A DNA stretch of 64,000 nt from JAHEZL01 sp046074525. Its GTDB lineage: Bacteria > Bacteroidota > Bacteroidia > Flavobacteriales_C > GCA-002722245. The position numbers were made by a program, and so were the translations under genes. Below, piece by piece: positions 1 through 7,355 of this stretch. Positions within the stretch are counted from its first letter, which is position 1. Each line of letters begins with the position of its first letter. The stretch lies in assembly GCA_046074525.1 (NCBI GenBank), contig JBJTOK010000047.1:12108-76107 (forward strand). Direction: 5' to 3'. Below the pieces are notes generated by a model. The model did not search any database. It saw nothing but the letters and a program-made list of their open reading frames with translations, and was not told the DNA's origin.

Positions 1-13
1 TGCTATTTTGATT

Positions 14-937
14 TTAGTTGTTAATGACCACCGTAGTATCACTACCTGTACCTGTACCACCTTCACCGCCGCCGGCACCACCACCACCAGCGCCACCACC
101 ATCAGGAGGCCAGTTGCCCTTCAAATAATAATCTGTATGCCAGATCAGGAAGGCCTGATACATTACATCACTTGCAGTTTCATCTAAAGTATAATCATAA
201 ATGATGTCCAGTAGCGGACCTTCGACGTCGCTGTAGTAAACGCCTAAACTAGGATCACAGCTGAACAATACATCACCGTTCTGAAAATAGTCGAAAGCTA
301 CAGGATAGGTTACGGAAATCACTGCGCCGTCGTGACAAACAGCCATCATCGGTTCAGTTGTTCCTCCACCTGAGCCGCCATCCGTATTGCCTGTGGTATC
401 ACCACCTGTTGAACCACCATTATCACCACCGCCAGCTCCGCCGCCACCGCCATTATCAACAGGAAGCGGCCAGTTGCCAGTTAAGTAATATTCATTATAC
501 CAGATATTAAAGGCACGCTGCATCACTCTTTGCTGATTGCCACGCAGGTTTCTGTCGTGAATAATTTTATTCAATGTGCCGATGATATCGTCATAAGTCA
601 CGCCTTTTGTAGCATCGCAACTGAACAACATATCGGTGCCATGTTGCTTGAAGTGATGGAATACTGCGCTTCTTGCAATAGTAATCATATGACCATTGTG
701 GCAGATGGTAAGCTTATGACCATGGTTACCATGGTGATTACCATTGTTGTTGTCGTTGTGATCACTTCCACTGCAGTTGTAATAGGGTTTTGACGGACCT
801 TTCTTTTTTGAAAAATCATCATTGAATGAATAATCCTTGCCTCCTTTTTTGCCCCCTCCAAAGTCGTCCTTCTTGCAGGCGGCAAACATCAAGCTTAACA
901 CTAACAGTGTCCCCATCAATCTTCCTAGCTTTTCCAT
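14..937 (-). CDS. Lipoprotein with two Cys/His repeats and Gly-rich linkers
   Basis: Predicted secreted lipoprotein of 307 aa, function unknown. I start at the ATG at 937 rather than the longer frame to 1054 because it opens a clean lipoprotein signal (MEKLGRLMGTLLVLSLMFAAC, lipobox FAAC near residue 20). The mature part has two copies of a module of about 80 residues. Each begins with a Cys-His motif (ICHNGHMITI in the first, VCHDGAVISV in the second), continues with LFSCD and a helix-like stretch, and ends in YYL-GNWP. An Asn/His-rich linker precedes module 1; long Gly/Ser/Thr-rich linkers follow each module. The paired Cys and His could bind metal or form disulfides; this is inference. The internal duplication is plain from the sequence. 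Confidence 0.75.
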   Translation of the reverse strand: MEKLGRLMGTLLVLSLMFAACKKDDFGGGKKGGKDYSFNDDFSKKKGPSKPYYNCSGSDHNDNNNGNHHGNHGHKLTICHNGHMITIARSAVFHHFKQHGTDMLFSCDATKGVTYDDIIGTLNKIIHDRNLRGNQQRVMQRAFNIWYNEYYLTGNWPLPVDNGGGGGAGGGDNGGSTGGDTTGNTDGGSGGGTTEPMMAVCHDGAVISVTYPVAFDYFQNGDVLFSCDPSLGVYYSDVEGPLLDIIYDYTLDETASDVMYQAFLIWHTDYYLKGNWPPDGGGAGGGGAGGGEGGTGTGSDTTVVINN

Positions 938-1114
938 AACACATAGATTTAGTTTTACAATCCCGACCTTTGGATAATACGCTGCCCCATTTCTATCGTT
1001 ACATGTTGATTTTGAAAATACTGGAGCTTTTGCTGCAAATTTGCAGTAACGCAACTTCTTTTATTTTCCGTCGTACAATGAGGCCGGGATTTTAAAAACT
1101 CTAGACTTTTCTCT

Positions 1115-1516
1115 ATGCAAAAAAGAATTTTGATTGTAGATGACGAGGTTTTCACACTTCGCCTGATGGAAAGGAAACTAAGCAACTACGATTGCCTCGT
1201 GGAAACCTCCACCACTAGTCAGGGTGCTATCGATAAGATCAATGAAAAACAATACGACGCTATTATCCTCGATGTGAATATGCCGGAAATTTCCGGACTC
1301 GATATCCTCAAGCTCAAAAATGTATCATTAAATGAAATCAACAGAAAAACACCAACCATCATGTGTTCTTCTTCTGTGGATTATGAACTCGTTTCAACAG
1401 CAATGGAAAACAAGGCCTTTGACTATATCATAAAGTCTTTTCATTTTGATCGCCTGACGGATATCATAGATTCCATTGATCAAATGGCCAAGGCAAGAAG
1501 CAGCAAGGCAATTTAA
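1115..1516 (+). CDS. Single-domain response regulator (CheY-like receiver)
   Basis: Stand-alone receiver domain of 133 aa, the usual length for CheY/Spo0F-type proteins. The acidic pocket D9-D10, the phospho-acceptor D53 (in ILDVNMP), the Ser cluster near 85-87 where Thr/Ser is expected, and K107 (YIIKS) are all present, so it should be phosphorylatable. There is no output domain. No histidine kinase lies beside it; it is divergent from the lipoprotein gene on its left and convergent with the IS4 element on its right. Its partner and output are unknown. Confidence 0.88.
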   Translation: MQKRILIVDDEVFTLRLMERKLSNYDCLVETSTTSQGAIDKINEKQYDAIILDVNMPEISGLDILKLKNVSLNEINRKTPTIMCSSSVDYELVSTAMENKAFDYIIKSFHFDRLTDIIDSIDQMAKARSSKAI

Positions 1517-1591
1517 TTTTCTGCCTTTTTTTCTTAATCAAGACGTGCGTGTAAAAGTGCTCTGCGGGTAATTATTTTAGGGGAAAAAATA

Positions 1592-3030
1592 CATAGCCGT
1601 CAACTTAAGCAATATTTCATAATATTCATAGGGGTTTGACGATGCTTTTTAAATTCTTTTATACAGGTGTTCCGGAAAACAGAATTCATTTTCATTAATA
1701 CTACTTCAGAGGTTGCTATTTGCTGAAAAATTAAATCATGAACCAATGATTTGTTTCTGGCCAAAAATTTCATTGCTTTTAGTTCGCTGAGTTCGACTTC
1801 ATATTCACGCCAATACTCTTGTTTACAAGCATAAAATATTTTGCCGCACAAGAGAATATAAATGAGAGTTCCGTAGTGATGGCACTCAAATCTATACCGA
1901 TTCATATGAAATATTTTATCAATGTTCATAAACGATTTCCATGTTTTAAATTGTATTTCGATTTGCCATCTTAAACTATAAATTTTCCGGGCATTTTCTT
2001 TAGTCAATATTTCCGGCGGAACATTACTGATATGCGCACTGAAATCACAGGAGGTTAAGTGTTTTTGGGTAGGAATCCTGCCGTGCCGCTGAGCATATCG
2101 TTTAACTTTTCTTCTTTTTTGTGCTGAGGAATTTGCGCTGATTTTCTCAATGAACAATCTTGTTTTCACTTGCCGATCCTGTCCCAAAAAAACTTCTATT
2201 TCAAGCGTTTTATGGCCTCTGTGCAGCTTTGCAATTTCCCTCCATGTTAATTGATGCCATTGATTATTTTTCCGTATCCATAGCAAGGTATTTACTTTTA
2301 ACCTACACAGATAAAACGCTTTCTTTTGTTCAAATTCATTTAGGCGGGGAAAGCTAAAATAGCCTAAATCAAAAAGATGTAATTCTCCTTTTTTTGGTTG
2401 AATGATTTCTGTTTTTTGATCTGACTTCGCCGCAGAAACCGTATCCATTTTTACTTTTCCATTTGTAAGCGACATTTGATACTGAACCTTCACCCCGCCT
2501 CGTATTCCGTGATTACCACCAAAGCCTTTAAAGCTGTCGTTTAATCTGCCTGGTAATTGAAAACTGGTGGAATCGGTTAAAATGATTGAACTGAAATCAT
2601 TAGTTGTTGGATAAAATTGAAGTAAATTCAACTCCATTATTTCTCCTAAGATCAGCTTGATCATCACAACTGCTTTGTCGTTAATCCGCTTGTTGATTCC
2701 TTCTTTGCTAATCAGCAGATCATCATTAAAAAGCTCTTGACGCATATCGTTTAAGCTTAAATGATTGTTGGGGCGCTGGCTAATAAATAGGTTTAGAAAT
2801 TGAAACAAATCGAGCTTTCTACTGCGGGTTTTCCAACCTGCTTTTTCGCTGTTAAAAACTATTCGTTGTTCGCTTAATTGCGAACGTAATTTTTTAAGAT
2901 CTTTGACATACATTTTTTTTATGGGAGTGGTTTTTGACCAAAAGTCAATTTTTTTCCACTCCCTTTTTTATTTCAAAGACTGAATTATCAATAGATCCCG
3001 GTGAATTAATGGCTTAAGTTGACGGCTATG
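1592..3030 (-). mobile_element. Complete IS4-family insertion sequence, 1.44 kb
   Basis: The element is bounded by perfect 19-bp inverted repeats, CATAGCCGTCAACTTAAGC at 1592-1610 and its complement at 3012-3030, enclosing one transposase gene whose stop codon lies inside the left repeat. A truncated second copy at 10826 shares the same terminus, which fixes the boundary. I see no target-site duplication: the flanks (...aaaaaata and gtgtttgtcc...) do not match, so the surroundings may have rearranged after insertion. Confidence 0.9.
1600..2913 (-). CDS. IS4-family DDE transposase
   Basis: Transposase of 437 aa, full length for the family. The DDE triad is visible: D114 in LTDSTSF, D182 in HLFDLGYF, and the IS4 signature Y-(2)-R-(3)-E-(6)-K at Y312, R315, E319, K326 (IYSLRWQIEIQFKTWK). 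No frameshift or internal stop is seen, so the element may still be active. It would cut and rejoin the 19-bp terminal repeats. The C-terminal 109 residues recur, diverged, in the remnant at 10.8-11.2 kb. Confidence 0.93.
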   Translation of the reverse strand: MYVKDLKKLRSQLSEQRIVFNSEKAGWKTRSRKLDLFQFLNLFISQRPNNHLSLNDMRQELFNDDLLISKEGINKRINDKAVVMIKLILGEIMELNLLQFYPTTNDFSSIILTDSTSFQLPGRLNDSFKGFGGNHGIRGGVKVQYQMSLTNGKVKMDTVSAAKSDQKTEIIQPKKGELHLFDLGYFSFPRLNEFEQKKAFYLCRLKVNTLLWIRKNNQWHQLTWREIAKLHRGHKTLEIEVFLGQDRQVKTRLFIEKISANSSAQKRRKVKRYAQRHGRIPTQKHLTSCDFSAHISNVPPEILTKENARKIYSLRWQIEIQFKTWKSFMNIDKIFHMNRYRFECHHYGTLIYILLCGKIFYACKQEYWREYEVELSELKAMKFLARNKSLVHDLIFQQIATSEVVLMKMNSVFRNTCIKEFKKHRQTPMNIMKYCLS

Positions 3031-3170
3031 GTGTTTGTCCCTATTTATAAAAAAAATGCACGCTCAGCGAAATGGCGGAGTAGGGTTCCTTCGGGAAAGA
3101 ATCTGAAAGCTTCCACGTGTATTTGCTAAATCACCAAGTTCGCTCAGCTGTCCCTATTTTTTATTCAATA

Positions 3171-4067
3171 TTATTTTAACAGGAAATTAATGTATCTCGT
3201 TGCGAGTTTCATTTGTTGTAGCTCTTCCTGCGATAAGTCCTGGCGGGTTTCGGGAAGTTTTTCTGCAGGGAATTTCTCCGGACTGGTCCATGGCTGAAAC
3301 ATATTTTTGTCTCTTTTTTCCTGGAATTTATCCAGTATTTTTTGCGCGTCTTCGGGTGGCATTTCTTTGCAAAAACCATGCGAAAATTGTCCTTGGGATT
3401 CAATCATGAGATCAGCAATAAACGTGAAATTATCAATCGTCCATTGGCCATCAGCTTTCTTCATCACCAAAGGAAAATAAGGCGCAATGGCAGGAAAAAG
3501 ATGATTGGCGTACAGCTCGCAATGGAAATATTTTTGTTTTACTTCAATGTATTGCTGAAGGGTGCTGATCACAGAAAAACCGGAATCTGCAAGACGGCAA
3601 AATTTTACTTTGTCGTTTTGCGGTAGTACCGCGTCATTCGCCAGGTCGAGATACCATGACCCTACCTGTATTGCTGTTTGAAAATAAGCACGGTTTACTT
3701 CCCCCTTAATGATCTTAAAAATTCCTCCGGAAGCAATAAAATGGAGAAAAGGAGAGCCGAACAACGTAAAATAGTCGTGGGCTATTTCATTGATAATATA
3801 GCACAGAGACCTCGGATAATTTTGTATGTCGGCAGCTGTAAGGTTTTGCCGGTGATGCAGTATGCGCTGGTTCAAAAACGAATTTTGTTCATCGCTGAGT
3901 TGCTGAGATGTTCCTGTTTTCCATAATTCATCCAATACCAGGCGGAAGTGGAGGCATTCGGAAAGAAAGTTACTTTCCTTTGAGAAGAAATGATCTTCCG
4001 ACAACAAAACCTGGGCGGCATTCGGTACATCGATGTCAAACCCTTTATGTTTGCCGTAAATATTCAC
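3171..4067 (-). CDS. Unrecognised 298-aa protein, partner of the lasso-like peptide gene
   Basis: Soluble 298-aa protein without signal peptide or membrane segment; I do not recognise the family. The start is a GTG at 4067, preceded by AAGAGGATAA, 17 bases after the stop of the 38-codon peptide gene, so the two are probably one transcription unit. The sequence is rich in aromatic residues and His, with a hydrophobic core around residues 90-125 (YIINEIAHDYFTLFGSPFLHF). It shows none of the hallmarks of lasso-peptide enzymes: no transglutaminase-type Cys-His-Asp, no asparagine-synthetase motif, no short RRE. Position suggests a maturation, immunity or regulatory role for the peptide; that is inference. 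Downstream lies a 140-bp remnant and then the IS4 element, which may have replaced further genes. Confidence 0.7.
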   Translation of the reverse strand: MNIYGKHKGFDIDVPNAAQVLLSEDHFFSKESNFLSECLHFRLVLDELWKTGTSQQLSDEQNSFLNQRILHHRQNLTAADIQNYPRSLCYIINEIAHDYFTLFGSPFLHFIASGGIFKIIKGEVNRAYFQTAIQVGSWYLDLANDAVLPQNDKVKFCRLADSGFSVISTLQQYIEVKQKYFHCELYANHLFPAIAPYFPLVMKKADGQWTIDNFTFIADLMIESQGQFSHGFCKEMPPEDAQKILDKFQEKRDKNMFQPWTSPEKFPAEKLPETRQDLSQEELQQMKLATRYINFLLK

Positions 4068-4084
4068 TTATCCTCTTGTTTGCA

Positions 4085-4201
4085 TCAGGAAATCCAGGTT
4101 GGTCCTTCAGGCCCCATAGGCTTAAATCCTCCTTCTGTTTCGGAAATTGCATCAAATACTATTTCCGGACTTACCCATTGTTTTTTGTTTTCTGTGTTCA
4201 T
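4085..4201 (-). CDS. Putative RiPP precursor, lasso-peptide-like
   Basis: A 38-codon gene. The N-terminal half carries W-V-S-P-E-I, close to the YxxPxL motif of lasso leader peptides that is read by the RRE protein. The leader would end S-E-T-E, placing Thr at the conserved penultimate position. The remaining core, GGFKPMGPEGPTWIS, begins with Gly and has Glu at position 9, the geometry of a 9-residue Gly1-Glu9 macrolactam ring, with a six-residue tail containing Trp. The pattern T-x-G-G...P-E also occurs in microcin J25. Against this: no lasso cyclase (asparagine-synthetase type) or transglutaminase-like protease is in the window. It could instead belong to another leader family with a similar W-x-x-P motif. 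Confidence 0.5.
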   Translation of the reverse strand: MNTENKKQWVSPEIVFDAISETEGGFKPMGPEGPTWIS

Positions 4202-4311
4202 TGTAGTTTAATGTTTTGCGGATTAATGCGCTGAAATTAAATTAATTTTTTGAGAATAGTGCTACGGGGGAACAGCGCCTAATTAAATAATGATGGTCGC
4301 TGTCTCTTGTG

Positions 4312-4381
4312 AAAAAAGGAAACCGAAGGCTTAAGGAGTGGAAAATCGCTTAGGCAAAAGAAAATGCAGCCTAAGCGGGGG
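4312..4381 (-). repeat. REP-like hairpin element, copy A (short)
   Basis: A partial copy of the hairpin family associated with the RAYT genes. It contains the degenerate small hairpin around CCGAAGGCTT and the main stem CGCTTAGGC / GCCTAAGCG, then the terminal GGGG. It starts about 20 bases after the stop codon of the ankyrin-like gene and has the same orientation relative to that gene as the other copies have to theirs. Confidence 0.75.
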
Positions 4382-4402
4382 TTAAAAAACATGCCCTAAC
4401 TT

Positions 4403-5215
4403 TCACTTTCTTTCTTGAATCGGTAAAAACCTTTGATAATTTTCTTTTATATATTCTTCGCTATCAATATTCTTAATTGAAGCCCTAAATCTTTGGAAAA
4501 CAAATTTATTAGCCACTTCTAATGCAAATTGATCGATTTTTCCATAACGATTATATAATTGCATAACGGAAGAACTTCTATAATCATCAGCATTAACCTG
4601 ATTAACTATAGTCTCTTCAATATTGTTCACTATTTTACTTATAACAAGTTCATACCATTTTTCCTTTTCGAGATCCCTACTGTTTTCGCTCAATAAGCTA
4701 AGCTTTTGTTGAACATCAAAATGAATTCTATGTTTTTGTCCGTAAGCAACATTTGCTGATGCTAACTGAATAATTTTTTCAAGACAATTTTTAGGCTTAT
4801 TCACACCATCATTTGTAATTGATTTTAATGAATAATCAAGCCCTTTAGACTCCATTAAAGTCCATACTTTCATACTATCCTGAATACCCGAAACATTCTT
4901 TGCCTCGATTAAGTCCCTGATCGATTCCAGTAAATCAAAAAATACCGGCTGGTGATTTGTCCGAGCATGAGAAGTATCAATATAATTGATATCAGCTCCC
5001 AATTCAATTAATTCTACCGCTATTTTAAAATTAGAAAATCGAATCGCAAGCATTAATGAAGAAAACCCATCTATTCCCTTCGATAACCCTGAAACTATGG
5101 CATTCGAAAGTTCAGGAAATTCATAAAGTATTTTAGACGCCTCGACATATGTATCTTTTTCCTGCTCCTTCACTAAGTTGAAGAATGTGTTTTTTATTGC
5201 CTTTGTTAATTTCAT
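4403..5215 (-). CDS. Ankyrin-repeat-like protein
   Basis: Protein of 270 aa. Residues about 38-80 look like an ankyrin repeat pair (GIDGFSSLMLAIRFSNFKIAVELIELGADIN), with the A-hxxLIELGAD-N pattern typical of the helix-turn-helix-hairpin unit. The C-terminal 150 residues are helical and charged without recognisable motif. Such small cytoplasmic ankyrin proteins are common among immunity genes of polymorphic toxin systems in Bacteroidota, and the neighbouring zinc-ribbon and DUF4240 genes fit that setting, but no toxin is visible here. It is followed 20 bases after its stop by hairpin repeat copy A. Confidence 0.72.
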   Translation of the reverse strand: MKLTKAIKNTFFNLVKEQEKDTYVEASKILYEFPELSNAIVSGLSKGIDGFSSLMLAIRFSNFKIAVELIELGADINYIDTSHARTNHQPVFFDLLESIRDLIEAKNVSGIQDSMKVWTLMESKGLDYSLKSITNDGVNKPKNCLEKIIQLASANVAYGQKHRIHFDVQQKLSLLSENSRDLEKEKWYELVISKIVNNIEETIVNQVNADDYRSSSVMQLYNRYGKIDQFALEVANKFVFQRFRASIKNIDSEEYIKENYQRFLPIQERK

Positions 5216-5273
5216 AAAGAATATTATCCTGAAGTTTCAAGTATAGTAATTTCAGATTTTAGCGCAGCGGAGG

Positions 5274-5726
5274 TTATTTATTATTAACCAAGTACAAATC
5301 AATTTTTCTTATTGTTTCATAGCAACGTTTGATTGAATCTTTGTTTGTGTTGTTGTATTCTGCAGAAAGACAAAATCTAATGCTTTTTTCTGCACATTCT
5401 TTTCCGGTAAGAAGTAAGTCTCGAAGTTTTTTTTCGCTATTTGGAATTTGTATCGTACCTCCAAAAAAATTAAATCGAAATAAATTTACATCAGCCAGTA
5501 TTTTTATTGAATTCCATGCTTTGATGTTAGTAGCTTTTGGAGCACGAAAACGAATTCCAATGTATGTCGACTCTTTTCCACAGTCAGGACATTTTGCTTC
5601 GATTTTTTGCAATTCATCCTCACCTGTTAAATCCTTCAAAACTTTTCTTTTGAAGGATTTCCTGCAATCAAAGCAACAATATTTGTGTTTATGTATTCTG
5701 GGGCTGTCTAAAAATTCCCAACTCAT
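5274..5726 (-). CDS. Zinc-ribbon-like hypothetical protein
   Basis: Protein of 150 aa with two CxxC knuckles, YCCFDCRKSF near residue 18 and CPDCGKES near residue 46, likely one zinc ribbon. The rest is mixed alpha/beta (FRFNFFGGTIQIPNSEK) and ends in a helical segment. I do not recognise a named family. The gene starts 15 bases downstream of the stop of the aspS fragment. The bases just after its stop (CCTCCGCTGCGCTAAAA on the minus strand) look like a worn end of the hairpin repeat family. Confidence 0.72.
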   Translation of the reverse strand: MSWEFLDSPRIHKHKYCCFDCRKSFKRKVLKDLTGEDELQKIEAKCPDCGKESTYIGIRFRAPKATNIKAWNSIKILADVNLFRFNFFGGTIQIPNSEKKLRDLLLTGKECAEKSIRFCLSAEYNNTNKDSIKRCYETIRKIDLYLVNNK

Positions 5727-5740
5727 ATTTTAACTCATTT

Positions 5741-5899
5741 TTATATCACCCTAATATTCATCTCCTCCACCTTCTTCTTCGGCAGTGGAGAAGGGGAGCC
5801 AAACATCAAATCCTCTCGCGAACCAGTTTTTGGATAAGCCATTACTTCGCGAATAGAAACTTTGCGTTCGAGAATCATCATGAGGCGGTCGAGGCCCCC
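5741..5899 (-). pseudogene. aspS: aspS 3'-end fragment (about 50 codons)
   Basis: On the minus strand this encodes GLDRLMMILERKVSIREVMAYPKTG..., then EDLMF and VEEMNIRVI plus stop. That is the C-terminal 51 residues of the AspRS part of the gene at 13568, including class II motif 3. Outside a variable stretch (SPSPLPKKK against SPSVLSSKK) most differences are at third codon positions, so it is an old or foreign copy rather than a recent duplication. The 5' side is cut off by hairpin repeat copy B, and in-frame reading into the repeat makes an artificial 81-codon frame. Both copies lie in the same orientation, 7.8 kb apart. Confidence 0.85.
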
Positions 5900-5969
5900 A
5901 CTGCTTCGCTTAGCGTGCATTTTCTTTTCGCTAAGCGATTTTTCTACTCCCAAAGCCTTCGGCTTTCTT
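5900..5969 (-). repeat. REP-like hairpin element, copy B
   Basis: Contains the stem CGCTTAGCG / CGCTAAGCG around a T-rich loop, then AAAGCC-TTCG-GGCTTT. It lies exactly between the aspS fragment and the stop codon of the first RAYT gene. It is nearly identical to copy F, which has the same place beside the second RAYT. Confidence 0.85.
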
Positions 5970-6536
5970 TTATATTCTCTCCACACCGATTCTTTCCATT
6001 ATTTCTACATTGACCAATCCTTTAATTTCACAGTAGTCACAAGCACTGCTGTATAGATAATTTTCGGCCTTTGCTACTATTCCGGCTTCAGCTGGATTGT
6101 TGTGAATGTAATCAATTTTTTGATCTATAACAGCATTGCTGAATACTTCGATAGCATGATTATCATGGTGCCATAATTGAAAATATTTATTGCTTGCGTT
6201 GTTCTGTCCGGCCATGCCAAAAATCGTCAATATCCATTCTCTTCTGCTTTCAGGGTCGTTCATAATGCTCTTCAGAATTTGTTTGGCTGTAAATCCTTTA
6301 AAATCTCTGATGGTTCCCGATAAATTTCCGCTTGTTGATTTACACACCAGATGAACATGATTGCTCATGATCACCCAGCTATACACCACAAATCCTTTAT
6401 TTTTAATGCAGAAGTTTAAACTGTCAACAACAATGTCGCGATACCTTTGCCTGGTAAAAATATCCACCCAGCCGATGGTTGCGAAACTTAAAAAATAAAT
6501 ACCTTCCGGGTTGGAAATACTGTACTTGCCATCCAT
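5970..6536 (-). CDS. REP-associated tyrosine transposase (RAYT), copy 1
   Basis: Y1-type HUH single-strand transposase of 188 aa. The HUH motif is in MSNHVHLVCKS (residues about 58-68) and the candidate catalytic tyrosine is in KIDYIHNNPAEAG, the hallmark C-terminal block of TnpA_REP proteins. Such enzymes bind and process REP hairpins in single-stranded DNA. Here hairpin elements flank the gene directly (5900-5969 and 6545-6705), as expected for a RAYT and its substrates. It is closely similar to the copy at 11241 over its whole length; both look intact. Confidence 0.93.
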   Translation of the reverse strand: MDGKYSISNPEGIYFLSFATIGWVDIFTRQRYRDIVVDSLNFCIKNKGFVVYSWVIMSNHVHLVCKSTSGNLSGTIRDFKGFTAKQILKSIMNDPESRREWILTIFGMAGQNNASNKYFQLWHHDNHAIEVFSNAVIDQKIDYIHNNPAEAGIVAKAENYLYSSACDYCEIKGLVNVEIMERIGVERI

Positions 6537-6544
6537 GTGTTTTA

Positions 6545-6705
6545 GTTTAGGTAGAACGAAAGTAGAAAATTCTCTTTAAGTATAAGTCGGCTTAGGTTTC
6601 TAAAATCGAAAGTTCTTTTTACGTGTTCACTCGCGTCGCTCCGCTTAGACTTCTAAGACCGAAATTTCACACTGCTCCGCTTAGAAGCCTAAGCGAAGCG
6701 GGGGA
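6545..6705 (-). repeat. REP-like hairpin elements, copy C (compound)
   Basis: Upstream of RAYT copy 1. It holds several arms of the family: CGGCTTAGGTTTCTAAAATCG, GCTCCGCTTAGACTTCTAAGACCG, and a facing pair GCTCCGCTTAG / CTAAGCGAAGCGGGG at 6674-6704. The right end overlaps the next gene and supplies its last codons and stop. Confidence 0.78.
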
Positions 6706-7351
6706 TTTTCTGTTCTATTACGAGAGATTTGTTTTTGCCGTTTACTTCAAACTCAAAGTCAAAAAGTAATTCCACTTTAATTTGAGTTTCTAAGTTGTTG
6801 AGGTTTTGTAGTTCTATTGATTTTAAGTAAATGGGGTTGTGAGAATGAAATAAATAGATGCTTTCATCAAATGCATCGTTCGTAAATTCAGTTTTTGACT
6901 CTTGTATGTTAATGGGGCCAAAAATTAAATTGCGTGCATCGTAAACATAGTCATCAAAGATGTAGGATTTTATTTCTATGCTTAAAAAATATAATCCTTC
7001 TTCTGCGAACATAGTTATTTCACCGAGTGGAATTTGTTGTACTGTTGTGAATGTTGTTAAATCTGCAGAAGCTGCGGCTCTTTTTGCTCTTTCATTTTCG
7101 GCCTTTTCATCAATCAACTGTTGCGGACTTTCCCCGTTTTTAAAGCGCTCAAATATTTCTTCAATGAATGGCGATTCTCCTTTAGCTCCCATTTGCCAAA
7201 ATAGATAAAGGGCTTCAAAGTTTTCACTCCAAGATGCCTGATTTGTTTCTTCTTCTATATCAATGTCGAGGTTTAATCCTCTTTTGAATTCATCAAGAAT
7301 TTCAGCGTATTTTCTATTTTCAAATTTTGTGTAGAATTCTTCTCGTGTCAT
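6689..7351 (-). CDS. Hypothetical protein, partner of the GyrB-like gene
   Basis: Protein of 220 aa, not recognised. It has an acidic helical N-terminal part (residues 1-90) with a short Glu/Lys/Ala-rich linker (DEKAENERAKRAAASADL), then a beta-rich C-terminal domain (residues about 100-215). Its ATG lies 4 bases after the stop of the GyrB-like gene, so they are co-transcribed and probably act together. The last codons, PRFA and stop, are read from the end of hairpin repeat copy C (CCCCGCTTCGCTTAG), so insertion of the repeat has replaced the original C-terminus. Confidence 0.7.
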   Translation of the reverse strand: MTREEFYTKFENRKYAEILDEFKRGLNLDIDIEEETNQASWSENFEALYLFWQMGAKGESPFIEEIFERFKNGESPQQLIDEKAENERAKRAAASADLTTFTTVQQIPLGEITMFAEEGLYFLSIEIKSYIFDDYVYDARNLIFGPINIQESKTEFTNDAFDESIYLFHSHNPIYLKSIELQNLNNLETQIKVELLFDFEFEVNGKNKSLVIEQKIPRFA

Positions 7352-7355
7352 TATT

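Noticed and set aside
1580..3042. Target-site duplication of the IS4 element
   Set aside because: The bases on the two sides of the terminal repeats do not match.
3031..3170. A gene or further hairpin element between the IS4 right end and the 298-aa gene
   Set aside because: Only a direct repeat TGTCCCTATTT (about 3036 and 3150) and a weak resemblance to the hairpin family were seen; too little to call.
5741..5986. An 81-codon open frame ending in AspRS-like residues, as a gene in its own right
   Set aside because: Its first 30 codons are read from hairpin repeat B and the RAYT gene end; only the aspS-derived 3' part is meaningful, so it is reported as a pseudogene fragment.
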